A DNA stretch of 64,000 bases, from assembly GCF_050948215.1 (NCBI RefSeq), contig NW_027488835.1, positions 242,124 to 306,123 of the forward strand. Direction: 5' to 3'. The DNA comes from Halictus rubicundus. Lineage: Eukaryota > Arthropoda > Insecta > Hymenoptera > Halictidae. A model generated the notes under the pieces. It was not told where the DNA came from and did no database searches. It saw nothing but the letters and a program-made list of their open reading frames with translations. Shown here piece by piece: positions 28,030 to 38,321 of the stretch. Within the stretch, counting starts at the first letter, position 1; each line of letters starts with the position of its first letter. Both the position numbers and the translations under genes were made by a program.

Positions 28030-29829
28030 CCTATCCTCTATCCTATCCTATCCTCTATCCTATCCTATCCTCTATCCTATCCTATCTTCTATCCTATCCT
28101 ATCCTCTATCCTATCAAATCCCCTATCCTATCTTCTGTCCTATCCTATCCTCTATCCTATCCTGTCCTCTATCCTATCCTATCCTCTATCCTATCCTATC
28201 CTCTATCCTCTCCTATCGTCTATCCTATCCTCTATCCTATCCTATCCTCTATCCTATCCTATCATCTATCCTCTATCCTATCCAATCCTCTACCCTATCC
28301 TATCCTCTATCCTATCCTATCATCTATCCTCAATCCTATCCTTTCCTGTATCCTATTAAATCCTCTATCCTATCCTGTCCTCTATCCTATCCTATCCTCT
28401 ATCCTATCCTCTATCCTATCCTATCCTATCCTATCCTCTATCCTATCCTATCCCCTATCCTATCCTCTATCCTATCCTATCCTATCCTCTATCCTATCCT
28501 GTCGTCTATCCTATCCTCTGTCCTATCCTATCCTCTATCCTATCAAATCCCCTATCCTATCCTGTATCCAATCCAATCCTCTACCTATCCTATCCTCTAT
28601 CCTATCCTGTGCTCTATCCTATCCTATCATCTATCCTATCCTATCCTCTATCCTATCCTATCCAATCCCCTATCCTATGCTCTATCCTATCCTATCCTCT
28701 ATCCTATCCTATCCTCTATCCTATCCTATCGTCTATCCTATCCTCTGTCCTATCCTATCCTCTATCCTATCCTATCCTCTATCCTATCCTATCGTCTATC
28801 CTATCCTCTGTCCTATCCTATCCTCTATCCTATCCTATCATCTATCCTCAATCCTATCCTTTCCTGTATCCTATCCAATCCTCTATCCTATCCTGTCCTC
28901 TATCCTATCCTATCCTCTATCCTATCAAATCCCCTATCCTATCCTCTATCCTATCCTATCATCTATCCTCTATCCTATCCAATCCTCTATCCTATCCTAT
29001 CCTCAATCCTATCAAATCCCCTATCCTATCCTCTATCCTATCCTATACTCTATCCTATCCTATCCTCTATCTTATCCTGTCGTCTATCCTATCCTCTATC
29101 CTATCCTATCCTCTATCCTATCCTATCCTCTATCCTATCCTATCCTCTATCCTATCCTATCGTCTATCCTATCCTCTACCCTATCCTATCCTCTATCCTA
29201 TCCTATCCTCTATCCTATCCTATCCTCTATCCTATCATATCCTCTATCCTATCAAATCCCCTATCCTATCCTCTATCCTATCCTATACTCTATCCTATCC
29301 TATCCTCTATCTTATCCTGTCGTCTATCCTATCCTCTATCCTATCCTATCCTCTATCCTATCCTATCCTCTATCCTATCCTATCCTCTATCCTATCCTAT
29401 CGTCTATCCTATCCTCTACCCTATCCTATCCTCTATCCTATCCTATCCTCTATCCTATCCTATCCTCTATCCTATCATATCCTCTATCCTATCAAATCCC
29501 CTATCCTATCCTCTATCCTATCCTATCCTCTATCTTATCTTGTCGTCTATCCTATCCTCTATCCTATCCTATCCTATCCTCTATCCTATCCTATCGTCTA
29601 TCCTATCCTCTATCCTATCAAATCCCCTATCCTATCCTCTATCCTATCCTATCCTGTATCCTATCCAATCCTCTATCCTATCCTATCATCTATCCTCAAT
29701 CCGATCCTTTCCTGTATCCTATCCAATCCTCTATCCTATCCTGTCCTCTATCGTATCCTATCCTCTATCCTATCCTATACTCTATCCTATCTTATCGTCT
29801 ATCCTATCCTATCCTATACTCTATCCTAT
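28030..29829 (+). repeat. 1800-bp higher-order repeat, copy 2
   Basis: Tandem partner of 26230-28029. It carries the CTACCTATCC marker at 28582 and the nested 240-bp pair. Near its right end small differences accumulate (29778-29840), and the match ends around 29830. At 28554-28570 it preserves the uninterrupted form of the E2 insertion site, with one substitution at 28570. Confidence 0.85.
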
Positions 29830-32784
29830 CCTATCCTCGTTCCTATCCTATCCTCTATCCTATCCTATCCTCTATCCTATCCTATCGTCTATCCTATCCT
29901 CTATCCTATCGTATCCTCTATCCTATCCTATCCTCAATCCTATCCTATCCTCTATCCTATCTTATCCTCTATCCTATCCTATCTTCTATCCTATCCTATC
30001 CTCTATCCTGTCAAATCCCCTATCCTATCCTCTATCCTATCCTATCCAATCCTCTATCCGCTCCTATCTTCTATCCTATCCTATCATCTATCCTCAATCC
30101 TATCCTTTCCTGTATCCTATTAAATCCTCTATCCTATCCTATCTTCTATCCTATCCTATCCTATATCCTATCAAATCCAATATCCTATCCTCTATCCTAT
30201 CCTATCCTCTATCCTATCCTATCGTCTATCCTATCCTCTATCCTATCCTATCCTCTATCCTATCCTATCCTCTATCCTATCCTATCCTCTATCCTATCCT
30301 ATCCTCTATCCTATCCTATCCTCTATCCTATCCTATCCTCTATCCTATCCTCTATCCTATCCTATCCTCTATCCTATCCTATCGTCTATCCTATCCTCTA
30401 TCTTATCCTATCCTCTATCCTATCCTATCCTGTATCCTATCCTATCCTCTATCCTATCAAATCCCCTATCCTATCCTCTATCCTATCCTATCCTCTATCG
30501 TATCCTATCATCTATCCTCAATCCTATCCTTTCCTGTATCCTATTAAATCCTCTATCCTATCCTGTCCTCTATCCTATCCTATCCTCTATCCTATCCTCT
30601 ATCCTATCCTATCGTCTATCCTATCCTCTATCCTATCCTATCCTCTATCCTATCAAATCCCCTATCCTATCCTCTATCCTATCCTATCCTGTATCCTATC
30701 CAATCCTCTATCCTATCCTATCCTCTCTCCGATCCTATCTTCTATCCTATCCTATTCTCTATCCTATCAAATCCCCTATCCTATCCTCTGTCCTATCCTA
30801 TCCTCTATCCTATCCTATCCTCTATCCTATCAAATCCCCTATCCTATCCTCTATCCTATCCTATCATCTATCCTCTATCCTATCCAATCCTCTATCCTAT
30901 CCTATCCTCTATCCTATCCTGTCCTCTATCCTATCCTATCCTCTATCCTATCCTCTATCCTATCCTATCCTCTATCCTATCCTATCCAATCCCCTATCCT
31001 ATGCTCTGTCCTATCCTATCCTCTATCCTATCCTATCCTCTATCCTATCCTATCGTCTATCCTATCCTCTGTCCTATCCTATCCTCTATCCTATCCTATC
31101 CTCTATCCTATCCTATCGTCTATTCTATCCTCTGTCCTATCCTATCCTCTATCCTATCCTATCATCTATCCTCAATCCTATCCTTTCCTGTATCCTATCC
31201 AATCCTCTATCCTATCCTGTCCTCTATCCTATCCTATCCTCTATCCTATCCTATACTCTATCCTATCCTATCCTCTATCTTATCCTGTCGTCTATCCTAT
31301 CCTCTATCCTATCCTATCCTCTATCCTATACTATCCTCTATCCTATCCTATCCTCTATCATATCCTATCGTCTATCCTATCCTCTATCCTATCCTATCCT
31401 CTATCCTATCCTATCCTCTATCCTATCCTATCCTCTATCCTATCCTCTCCTCTATCCTATCCTATCCTCTATCCTATCCAATCCTCTACCATATCCTATC
31501 CTCTACCGTATCCTATCCTCTATCCTATCCTATCCTCTATCCTATCCTATCCTCTATCCTATCCTATCCTCTATCCTATCCTATCGTCTATCCTATCCTC
31601 TATCCTATCCTATCCTCTATCCTATCCTATCCTCTATCCTATCCTATCCTCTATCCTATCATATCCTCTATCCTATCAAATCCCCTATCCTATCATCTAT
31701 CCTATCCTATACTCTATCCTATCCTATCGTCTATCTTATCCTGTCGTCTATCCTATCCTCTATCCTATCCTATCCTCTATCCTATCCTATCCTCTATCCT
31801 ATCCTATCCTCTATCATATCCTATCGTCCATCCTATCCTCTATCCTATCCTATCCTCTATCCTATCCTATCCTCTATCCTATCCTATCCTCTATCCTATC
31901 CTATCCTCTATCCTATCCTATCCTCTATCCTATCCTATCCTCTATCCTATCCTATCCTCTATCATATCCTATCGTCTATCCTATCCTCTATCCTATCCTA
32001 TCCTCTATCCTATCCTCTATCCTATCCTATCCTCTATCCTATCCTATCCTCTATCCTATCCTATCCTCTATCCTATCCTATCCTCTATCCTATCCTATCC
32101 TCTATCCGATCCTATCTTCTATCCTATCCTATCCTCTATCCTATCAAATCCCCTATCCTATCCTCTGTCCTATCCTATCCTCTATCCTATCCTATCCTCT
32201 ATCCTATCAAATCCCCTATCCTATCCTCTATCCTATCCTATCATCTATCCTCTATCCTATCCAATCCTCTATCCTATCCTATCCTCTATCCTATCCTATC
32301 CTCTATCCTATCCTATCTTCTATCCTATCCTATCCTCTATCCTATCAAATCCCCTATCCTATCTTCTGTCCTATCCTATCCTCTATCCTATCCTGTCCTC
32401 TATCCTATCCTATCCTCTATCCTATCCTATCCTCTATCCTCTCCTATCGTCTATCCTATCCTCTATCCTATCCTATCCTCTATCCTATCCTATCATCTAT
32501 CCTCTATCCTATCCAATCCTCTACCCTATCCTATCCTCTATCCTATCCTATCATCTATCCTCAATCCTATCCTTTCCTGTATCCTATTAAATCCTCTATC
32601 CTATCCTGTCCTCTATCCTATCCTATCCTCTATCCTATCCTCTATCCTATCCTATCCTATCCTATCCTCTATCCTATCCTATCCCCTATCCTATCCTCTA
32701 TCCTATCCTATCCTATCCTCTATCCTATCCTGTCGTCTATCCTATCCTCTGTCCTATCCTATCCTCTATCCTATCAAATCCCCT

Positions 32785-32796
32785 ATCCTATCCTGT

Positions 32797-32801
<5 letters not shown>
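32785..32801 (+). repeat. E2 target-site duplication, left copy
   Basis: ATCCTATCCTGTATCCT ends at the poly-T (its last T merges with the run). The same 17 bases stand uninterrupted at 26754-26770 in the 1800-bp repeat and reappear at 38300-38321 with a 5-nt internal duplication. Comparison with the empty site makes a 17-bp duplication the simplest reading. Confidence 0.65.

Positions 32802-32844
<43 letters not shown>
32801..32844 (-). other. E2 poly-A tail (44 nt)
   Basis: A run of 44 T on the + strand immediately before the E2 3' UTR. It is the poly-A by which the reverse transcript was primed on the target. The joined target base context is AAAA followed by GGATAGG, the same as for E1. 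Confidence 0.95.
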
Positions 32845-33255
32845 CCGAGGAGGTAATCACTATTACGGATACCCGACCCCTCCCGGGGGGGAGTGGGCCG
32901 GGTTATGTGGGACTCCTCGGCTGGTGGGTGCAATGCCGAGTATACCCACTAACTCCTCCCCGTCCGTCCCTAGGCTCCTGGGGGCACCCGTGGTCCGCGC
33001 GCGCATGTCTATCCGGTGTGCCCCCGCCTTAGCATTCCTCCCTGGGTGGGGGACGCGGCCTCCACCCTATCCTACTCTATCCGAAGGCGCCACGCAACGG
33101 ACGACGTGAAGCCTTCCCCCCCATTTAGGCCGCCCGATGGACGTCCGGGCCCCCGCCCGAGACGTCCGACGGCCTCCGGGGACGCCATTGGCAACCGAGT
33201 ATAAGGAGACCGTCGGTCCCCCGCCTCGAGATCACCAAGGGCGCCCCCGCCCGCG
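32845..33255 (-). other. E2 3' UTR
   Basis: Non-coding 411 bp between the pol stop and the poly-A. Close to the poly-A it has two hairpins. One is a GC-rich stem built on CCCG/CGGG; the other pairs CTCGGC (32916-32921) with GCCGAG (32935-32940). The flanking boxes GGGTTATGTGGGACT and TACCCACTAACTCC are shared with E3 and, in part, E1. At 33066-33082 it holds a satellite-like tract CCTATCCTACTCTATCC. Confidence 0.85.
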
Positions 33256-36200
33256 TTAAGGACGCCGCAACGGAGGCACGCCCCCGGGGCGTGCCCTGCG
33301 TCTCCTTCTCCCACCCCTTCGGCCGGGATCGTGATTTCGCTCACGACCCCGTTCCGCAGCCTCCCTCTGCAGCATTACCTGCTCGCAGAAGGAGGCGAAC
33401 CCTCTCCACGCCCCCTCGCCGCCCGCTGCCGCCGAGACGACAGCCGGAAGCGAGAGGTCATGGCCCACTGCGCGCCGCAGAGCACGGCGCTCACCCGCCC
33501 ACGCTGGACACTCCTCCAGAGTGTGCTGCGCCGTGTCCCGCGACTCGCCGCAGTGGTGACACGCCTCCTCGGCCTCCCGCCCGATGCGACACAGGTACAC
33601 ACCGAAGCAACCGTGCCCGGTCATCACCTGCGTCACTCGGTAGGAGACCCTATGCCCCATCCATCCCCTGTTCCACCGGTCGAACACGGGGAGGATGGCC
33701 CGAACGGCCCGCCTCCCTCCTTCCTCCGTCCCGTGAAGGCTTTCGCGCCATTCCCGGGCGGCGGCCCGCCGAGCGCGGCCCCTGTACTCCGCCACATCGA
33801 GCGCCACCTGATCCGGAGCCATCCCCCTCCGCTGGAGGTCCCTGGCGTACCCGTGTACGTCCGACAACACGCGGGCCTCCAGCTCGAGGGGGATAAGCCC
33901 CGACATCACCATCGCCGTCGCGTAAGAGATGGTGCGATACCCCCGCACGATGCCAATGGCCAGCCTGCGCTCGATTCGGCGCAGCAGTGCTCGCACACCG
34001 CTACGCCCCCCGGCCAAGACATCGTACGCCCACACAGGGGCTCCGTACAGGACTAAAACCCGCACCACCACCGCGAACAGGCGACGCACCCGTCCACAGG
34101 GTCCCCCGAGGTTCGGGAGAAGACGACCGAGCGCAGCGGTCGCCCTCTCCGCCCGGGGCACTAGCGACTCGATGTGGCGGCAGAAACGCCACAGGCCGTC
34201 GAGCTCGAGTCCCAGGTACCGCATCTGGAACCCGACCTCGACCGCTCCCCCCCCCACGGCGATCCAGCACTGGGGAGGCGCCGCCAGCCGGGCCCGGTGG
34301 TAAAACCACATGGCCCTGGTCTTAGCGACGGACACCTCTAGGCCCAGAGACCGGATCGCGCGTACCGCGCGCCACGCGCCGCGCTCCGCCAGGCAGACGG
34401 CCTCCTTCGTATACCTCCCGGTGGCAAGCACCAACGTGTCGTCGGCGTAACACGTTAGGCTGACACCGGGAGGCATCCCCTCCCGCAGGACGCTGTCGTA
34501 CGCGAGGTTCCACAGCAACGGGCCCAACACCGAGCCCTGTGGAACCCCCCGCACGACGCTCCTGCGAATCATCCCGTACCGGCCAGGATATTCTATGCTC
34601 CTGTCGGAGAGATAGTCCCCGATCACCCTCCTAAGGTACGGAGGCACCTGGTGGAAGACCAGGGCCTCCGAAATTCTATCCCAGGGGACGGTGTTGAACG
34701 CGTTGGCGATATCCAAGGAGATCGCCAACGCAACACCGCCCCCCTCCGTACAGGCCCCCGAGAGAGCCCTCACCCGCCGAATTGCGTCGACGGTGGAGAG
34801 ACCCCCCCGGAAGCCGAACTGCGCCTCGCTCAGATCGGGGACTCCTCCCCCCGACAGGTGCCGGACGAGGCGTCCAACGAGAACGCGCTCGAACAACTTC
34901 CCCGCCTCGTCCAGCAAGCAAATTGGCCGGTACCCGGAGGGCGAGTCCCGGGACTTGCCCGCCTTTGGAAGGAGGACCAGCCTGCCCGACTTCCATAGTG
35001 GGGGGAACACTCCCTCCCTCAGACAACTGTTGAACAGCCGCCTGAGTTCGGGAGCGAGCCCCCCCTCCAATGCCAAGACCAACGCGCGGCCCGACACCCC
35101 GTCAGGACCCGGGGCCTTGCGGCCCACCCGACGGGCCCTGGTCACCGCCTCCCCGAGCTCGCCGGCTGACACCTCCCACTCCGCGGACCAGGAGAGAGGC
35201 TCCTGGCCCGGATGGAGGCGGTGTCGCTGTCCCCCCTCACGCGGGAAGAGAGACGTCACCACCTCCTCGAGTAAGGGAGGGTCCATCGATTCCGTCAGTG
35301 GGGGGGCCCACGCGCGCAGCTTGCTCATTACAAGCTTATACGGGCGCCCCCACGGATCCGCGTCCACCGTGCCGACGAGCTCCGACCACGCGTCCGCCTT
35401 GGCCTTCGCGATGGCCCTCCGGAGAGTCCCGAGCGCGGCTCGGTACTCCCCGTGGAGCCTCGCCTCCTCGTCGTCGCGCCTCCTGCGCGCTCGGCCATAC
35501 TGGCGCCGCGCGGCATTGCAGGCACGCCGAAGCTCTGCAATGCCCGCGGACCACCAGTACGCCGCCCTTCTATGGTCGGACCGGCTCCGGGGCACCGCGG
35601 TGTCGCACACCGCCGTCATCACCTCCCGGAGCCGCTCCGCCCCGCGCGCCGGTGCCCCCCCAGCCGGCTGGGGCCCCCCCCACGTTACCGCGGCGACAGC
35701 GGCCCGGAACAGGTCCTCGTCCGCCCTGTTCCACGCCCATCGCGGCCGTCGGTCCACCTGGCCGTGCCGGGAATCCCGCGCGTAGAGGGCGGCGGGCCAC
35801 ACGTCCATGACTATGGGCGTGTGGTCAGAGGCCAGCTCTAGTTCTTCCGCCACCCTCCATCCCGACACTCGGCGCACGGCCGACGGCGTCCCCCATGTCA
35901 GATCGACAATAGAGACACCCTGCGGCCGCACGCACGTCGGCGTGGATCCCCGGTTAATCAACCGGAGATCCAGGCCGGACGCCCAGTCTAACACCTCGCT
36001 TCCCCTAGTGGTCGTCCTGGGACTCCCCCACGATACCGCGTGGGCATTGAAGTCTCCCAGGACGAGAACCGGACGGGCGCTGCACCGCGCGATGCAGCTA
36101 CTCAGCCCGCCCAGGAACCCCCGAAAATGATCGAGGCCACGGTTCGGCGAGATATAAACTCCGACGACCGCGATGTCCCCCCACCGCACCGCCACGAATC

Positions 36201-36432
36201 CCTCGCCTCTCTCCAGAAGGGAGATCGACGGGGACCCGCGGCGGCCCTCCGCCACTATGGCGACGGAGCCGGCCTCGTCCCCCACCCAGAAGGGGTGATC
36301 GGGAACGGAGTACGGCTCCGCCGCCACTGCCAACCCAGTCCCCCGCTCGCGCACGGCCTGGACAAACAAGTCCTGGGCCGCACGCGAGTGGTTGAGGTTC
36401 GCCTGCAGAACCGGAATAGGCCTGAAAACAGC
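33256..36432 (-). CDS. E2 ORF2: endonuclease-reverse transcriptase polyprotein
   Basis: Pol of an R1-clade element. It nicks the target DNA and copies the element RNA from the nick. The frame is open from the gag stop (TAG at 36433-36435) for 1058 codons. The N-terminal APE-type endonuclease shows QANLN, AEPY, GDFNAH and ASDHTP. The reverse transcriptase shows APGPDG, DIANAF (motif A), GVPQGSVLGPL and CYADDTLVL (catalytic YADD). Near the C-terminus lies a finger of pattern C-x2-C-x8-H-x4-C (CHHCGESRDTAQHTLEEC), usual for this clade. No internal stop or frameshift was seen. There is no ATG upstream of the endonuclease core; a TTG near 36369 lies inside it and cannot be the true start. Pol is in the same frame as gag, so a single TAG separates them, unlike E3 where pol is in the -1 frame. 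The copy could still encode active enzyme if translated, but it lacks its own 5' end. Confidence 0.93.
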   Translation of the reverse strand, partial: AVFRPIPVLQANLNHSRAAQDLFVQAVRERGTGLAVAAEPYSVPDHPFWVGDEAGSVAIVAEGRRGSPSISLLERGEGFVAVRWGDIAVVGVYISPNRGLDHFRGFLGGLSSCIARCSARPVLVLGDFNAHAVSWGSPRTTTRGSEVLDWASGLDLRLINRGSTPTCVRPQGVSIVDLTWGTPSAVRRVSGWRVAEELELASDHTPIVMDVWPAALYARDSRHGQVDRRPRWAWNRADEDLFRAAVAAVTWGGPQPAGGAPARGAERLREVMTAVCDTAVPRSRSDHRRAAYWWSAGIAELRRACNAARRQYGRARRRRDDEEARLHGEYRAALGTLRRAIAKAKADAWSELVGTVDADPWGRPYKLVMSKLRAWAPPLTESMDPPLLEEVVTSLFPREGGQRHRLHPGQEPLSWSAEWEVSAGELGEAVTRARRVGRKAPGPDGVSGRALVLALEGGLAPELRRLFNSCLREGVFPPLWKSGRLVLLPKAGKSRDSPSGYRPICLLDEAGKLFERVLVGRLVRHLSGGGVPDLSEAQFGFRGGLSTVDAIRRVRALSGACTEGGGVALAISLDIANAFNTVPWDRISEALVFHQVPPYLRRVIGDYLSDRSIEYPGRYGMIRRSVVRGVPQGSVLGPLLWNLAYDSVLREGMPPGVSLTCYADDTLVLATGRYTKEAVCLAERGAWRAVRAIRSLGLEVSVAKTRAMWFYHRARLAAPPQCWIAVGGGAVEVGFQMRYLGLELDGLWRFCRHIESLVPRAERATAALGRLLPNLGGPCGRVRRLFAVVVRVLVLYGAPVWAYDVLAGGRSGVRALLRRIERRLAIGIVRGYRTISYATAMVMSGLIPLELEARVLSDVHGYARDLQRRGMAPDQVALDVAEYRGRARRAAAREWRESLHGTEEGGRRAVRAILPVFDRWNRGWMGHRVSYRVTQVMTGHGCFGVYLCRIGREAEEACHHCGESRDTAQHTLEECPAWAGERRALRRAVGHDLSLPAVVSAAAGGEGAWRGFASFCEQVMLQREAAERGRERNHDPGRRGGRRRRRARPGGVPPLRRP

Positions 36433-38299
36433 CTACCCTGACATTTGCTCTGCAGGCTCCCCCCCCTGGTGGGACTGGGCCCCCGGTGTAGTCGGCTGCT
36501 GCTGCGCGGGTGCAGCCGCCGACTTTTCCCCTCTTCCCTTCACCGCCGCGCGACCCCTCCTCGGAGCCGGGGCACACGCTTTGGCCCCGAACCTGTGGTT
36601 CGAGGGCCTCCCCAGATCCGCGCAGAGCGGGCATCTGGGGGCAGCCCCGCAGGCCGAGGCGCGGTGCTCGGTCGCACCGCACCGATAGCACCTCGCGCTC
36701 CTGTCGACCGTGCTTTTACAGGTCGACCGCGTGTGCCCCGTCTCCAAGCAGCGGAAGCACTGAAGGGGTCGCTCCCTCAGTGCCTCCACCCGCGCCGAGG
36801 ACCAGCCGACCAGCAGCCGGCCCCCCGCCACCACCTTCCTGACGGCCGCGAGGGGGCCCTGGGCCCAACAGGAGCCCAGCACCCGCTCAGAGGCGGACCT
36901 CCGGATCTCTCCGACCCGGAACTCGGCCTCCGAGCACCCCCCCGCAGCCGCAAGTGCCGCCGCGACCTCCCTTGCGCTAACCGAGTCGTCCAGGCCAGCG
37001 ACGCGCAACTCGCCTCGCTTGACGGCCTGGACGACTTTAACCCCAGTCCCTTGTAAGGCCTCAGAGACCCTCGTGGAGAGGGCCCGTGCCTTCTCTTGGC
37101 CCTCCGGGCCCTTTACCTCCAGGAGGATCCCCCCCGTCTTGGTCCTCCTGGGGAGCACCCCCGACTCAATCCCCAGCGCCTTGAGGTCTATTGCCTCTCT
37201 GGCCCTGGCGATCACTCCCGCGTAGGTGAGCTTACAGCTCTCGGGGATCGTGATCGCCACGGCCCCGGACTTGGGGGCGCGCCCCAGGGCAACAACCCTC
37301 CCACTTGACGGCTTCGCCGTGATCGCGCCGGCCCCCTTTCGCGTGCCGACCGCCGAACCCCCGGTCGCCGTCCTCCGTTTCGCCGAAGCAGCGGCCGCCA
37401 ACTCGGCGGCGAGGGCTATGGCCGCCCTCTCCTCCGCCGCTGCCCGCCTCCTCTCCGCCTTCCTCGCGGACTTCGACTTCGCCACCGACCAGGAGGCTGG
37501 GTCGACCGGCGGCGGGATGTCCACGGGTGGCACCACCCCGGCGCTGGACACCACCACCGGCCCAGTCCTCTTGGTTTCGACCACCGCCGGCGGAGAAGCC
37601 ACCGGCGGGGCATCGCGCGTCCCTCCCCCCCTGCCCTGGAGAGCCGGAACCATCCCGGCCAGGATTGCCCGGAAACGATTCTCCATTCTCGTTTCCAGCT
37701 CGGCATTCCTGGCCGCCACCATCGCGTCGACGCGGAGGAGAAGGGCTTGAGGGTCCAGTACCCCCGCCCCCTCCGCCGCCCGCGTCGCCGCTTCCGCCGC
37801 CGGTCCCGTCCCCGCGGTCCCGCCTGAGGAGGCGGAGGGTACCGCCCCAGGGGCCGTCTTTCCCGCGACCGCCCGCTTCTCCGCCTCCGCGACGCGAAGC
37901 CTCGCCCGGAGGTCCTGTACCTCCTTGGCGAGGGCCTCGGTCTGTTGGCGGAGACGGGCGACCTCCTGGCTATTGCCCCACGCCGTGCCAGTGTATGCCC
38001 GCTGCACCAGCGTAGTGCAATAGGCCCTGGCCAGCGCGGAGCAATCTCTGAGCTCCTTGGCAAAATTGCCCTTGAGGCCCCTGGAGACGGTGGAGACGCC
38101 CTCCACACGTCTCATCGCGTCCTCCACCTCCTCCGCCAGCTGCGCCGTCGGCAGCTTCCCCGCGGACTCCATTAGCTCCGCGATTTTGTGGAGCTGGCCC
38201 CTCTCGGCGCGGTCGCTGAGCACCTGCTCAGCACCCGCCCCCGAGGAGCCCTCCTCAGGGGTCCCCCCGACGACCCTCCCGCTGCGCGTCTGCAGCCCC
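36433..38299 (-). CDS. E2 ORF1: Gag-like protein, N-terminus missing
   Basis: RNA-binding Gag-like ORF1 protein, about 622 residues left. A coiled-coil-prone helix with repeated RLRQQTEALAKEVQDLRARL-type spacing lies in the first third. An alanine/proline-rich linker and a lysine/arginine-alanine stretch follow. Near the C-terminus are three zinc knuckles: CFRCLETGHTRSTC and CYRCGATEHRASAC (both C-x2-C-x4-H-x4-C), then CPLCADLGRPSNH...C (C-x2-C-x8-H-x6-C). It aligns with E3 Gag from about the PGEGSSGT region onward, so the N-terminal region including E3's PKRARLE motif is absent. The only start codon at its 5' end is an ATG formed across the junction: AT from the satellite and G from the element. 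It ends in TAG in frame with pol. Confidence 0.9.
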
Positions 38300-38321
38300 A
38301 TCCTATCCTGTCCTGTATCCT
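38300..38321 (+). repeat. E2 target-site duplication, right copy
   Basis: ATCCTATCCTG (38300-38310) and TATCCT (38316-38321) match the 17-bp left copy, separated by an extra TCCTG (38311-38315) that duplicates the preceding five bases. After it the sequence runs straight into the 1800-bp repeat from the position that follows the empty site (26771 onward). Confidence 0.62.

Larger units (their letters stand above)
13137..32800 (+). repeat. 17-bp ATCCT-based satellite array, block 2
   Basis: The longest satellite stretch between insertions, with the same monomer and orientation as the other blocks. It holds several repeats of a context marked by ATGCCAGCC (13159, 14635, 15689, 21370, 22005), the right copy of the 4.5-kb duplication (about 17284-21780) and the 1800-bp tandem pair (about 26230-29829). 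It contains no gene or transposon that I can see. Its right end is the left target flank of E2. Confidence 0.97.
32801..38299 (-). mobile_element. E2: R1-clade non-LTR retrotransposon, 5'-truncated
   Basis: A 5.5-kb element on the minus strand. In its own 5' to 3' order it holds gag lacking its first part, a complete open pol, a 411-bp 3' UTR and a 44-nt poly-A. It is clearly related to E3, with closely similar Pol and more divergent Gag, but is not a recent copy of it. The 5' end stops inside gag at 38299 and joins satellite ATCC directly, so the 5' UTR, any ribozyme and roughly the first 100-130 Gag residues are missing. This is typical of incomplete target-primed reverse transcription. It splits a third copy of the 1800-bp satellite repeat: 32580-32800 matches 26550-26770, and 38311 onward matches 26761 onward. 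Confidence 0.95.

Noticed and set aside
33291..38175. Many + strand and alternative-frame minus open frames across E2 (for example 34691-35785, 35070-35810, 37416-38108)
   Set aside because: They are shadows of gag and pol in GC-rich coding DNA; only the frames with conserved endonuclease, reverse transcriptase and zinc-knuckle motifs are kept.
38200..38299. Full-length status or ribozyme for E2
   Set aside because: The element stops within gag; no 5' UTR remains, so no ribozyme can be present.
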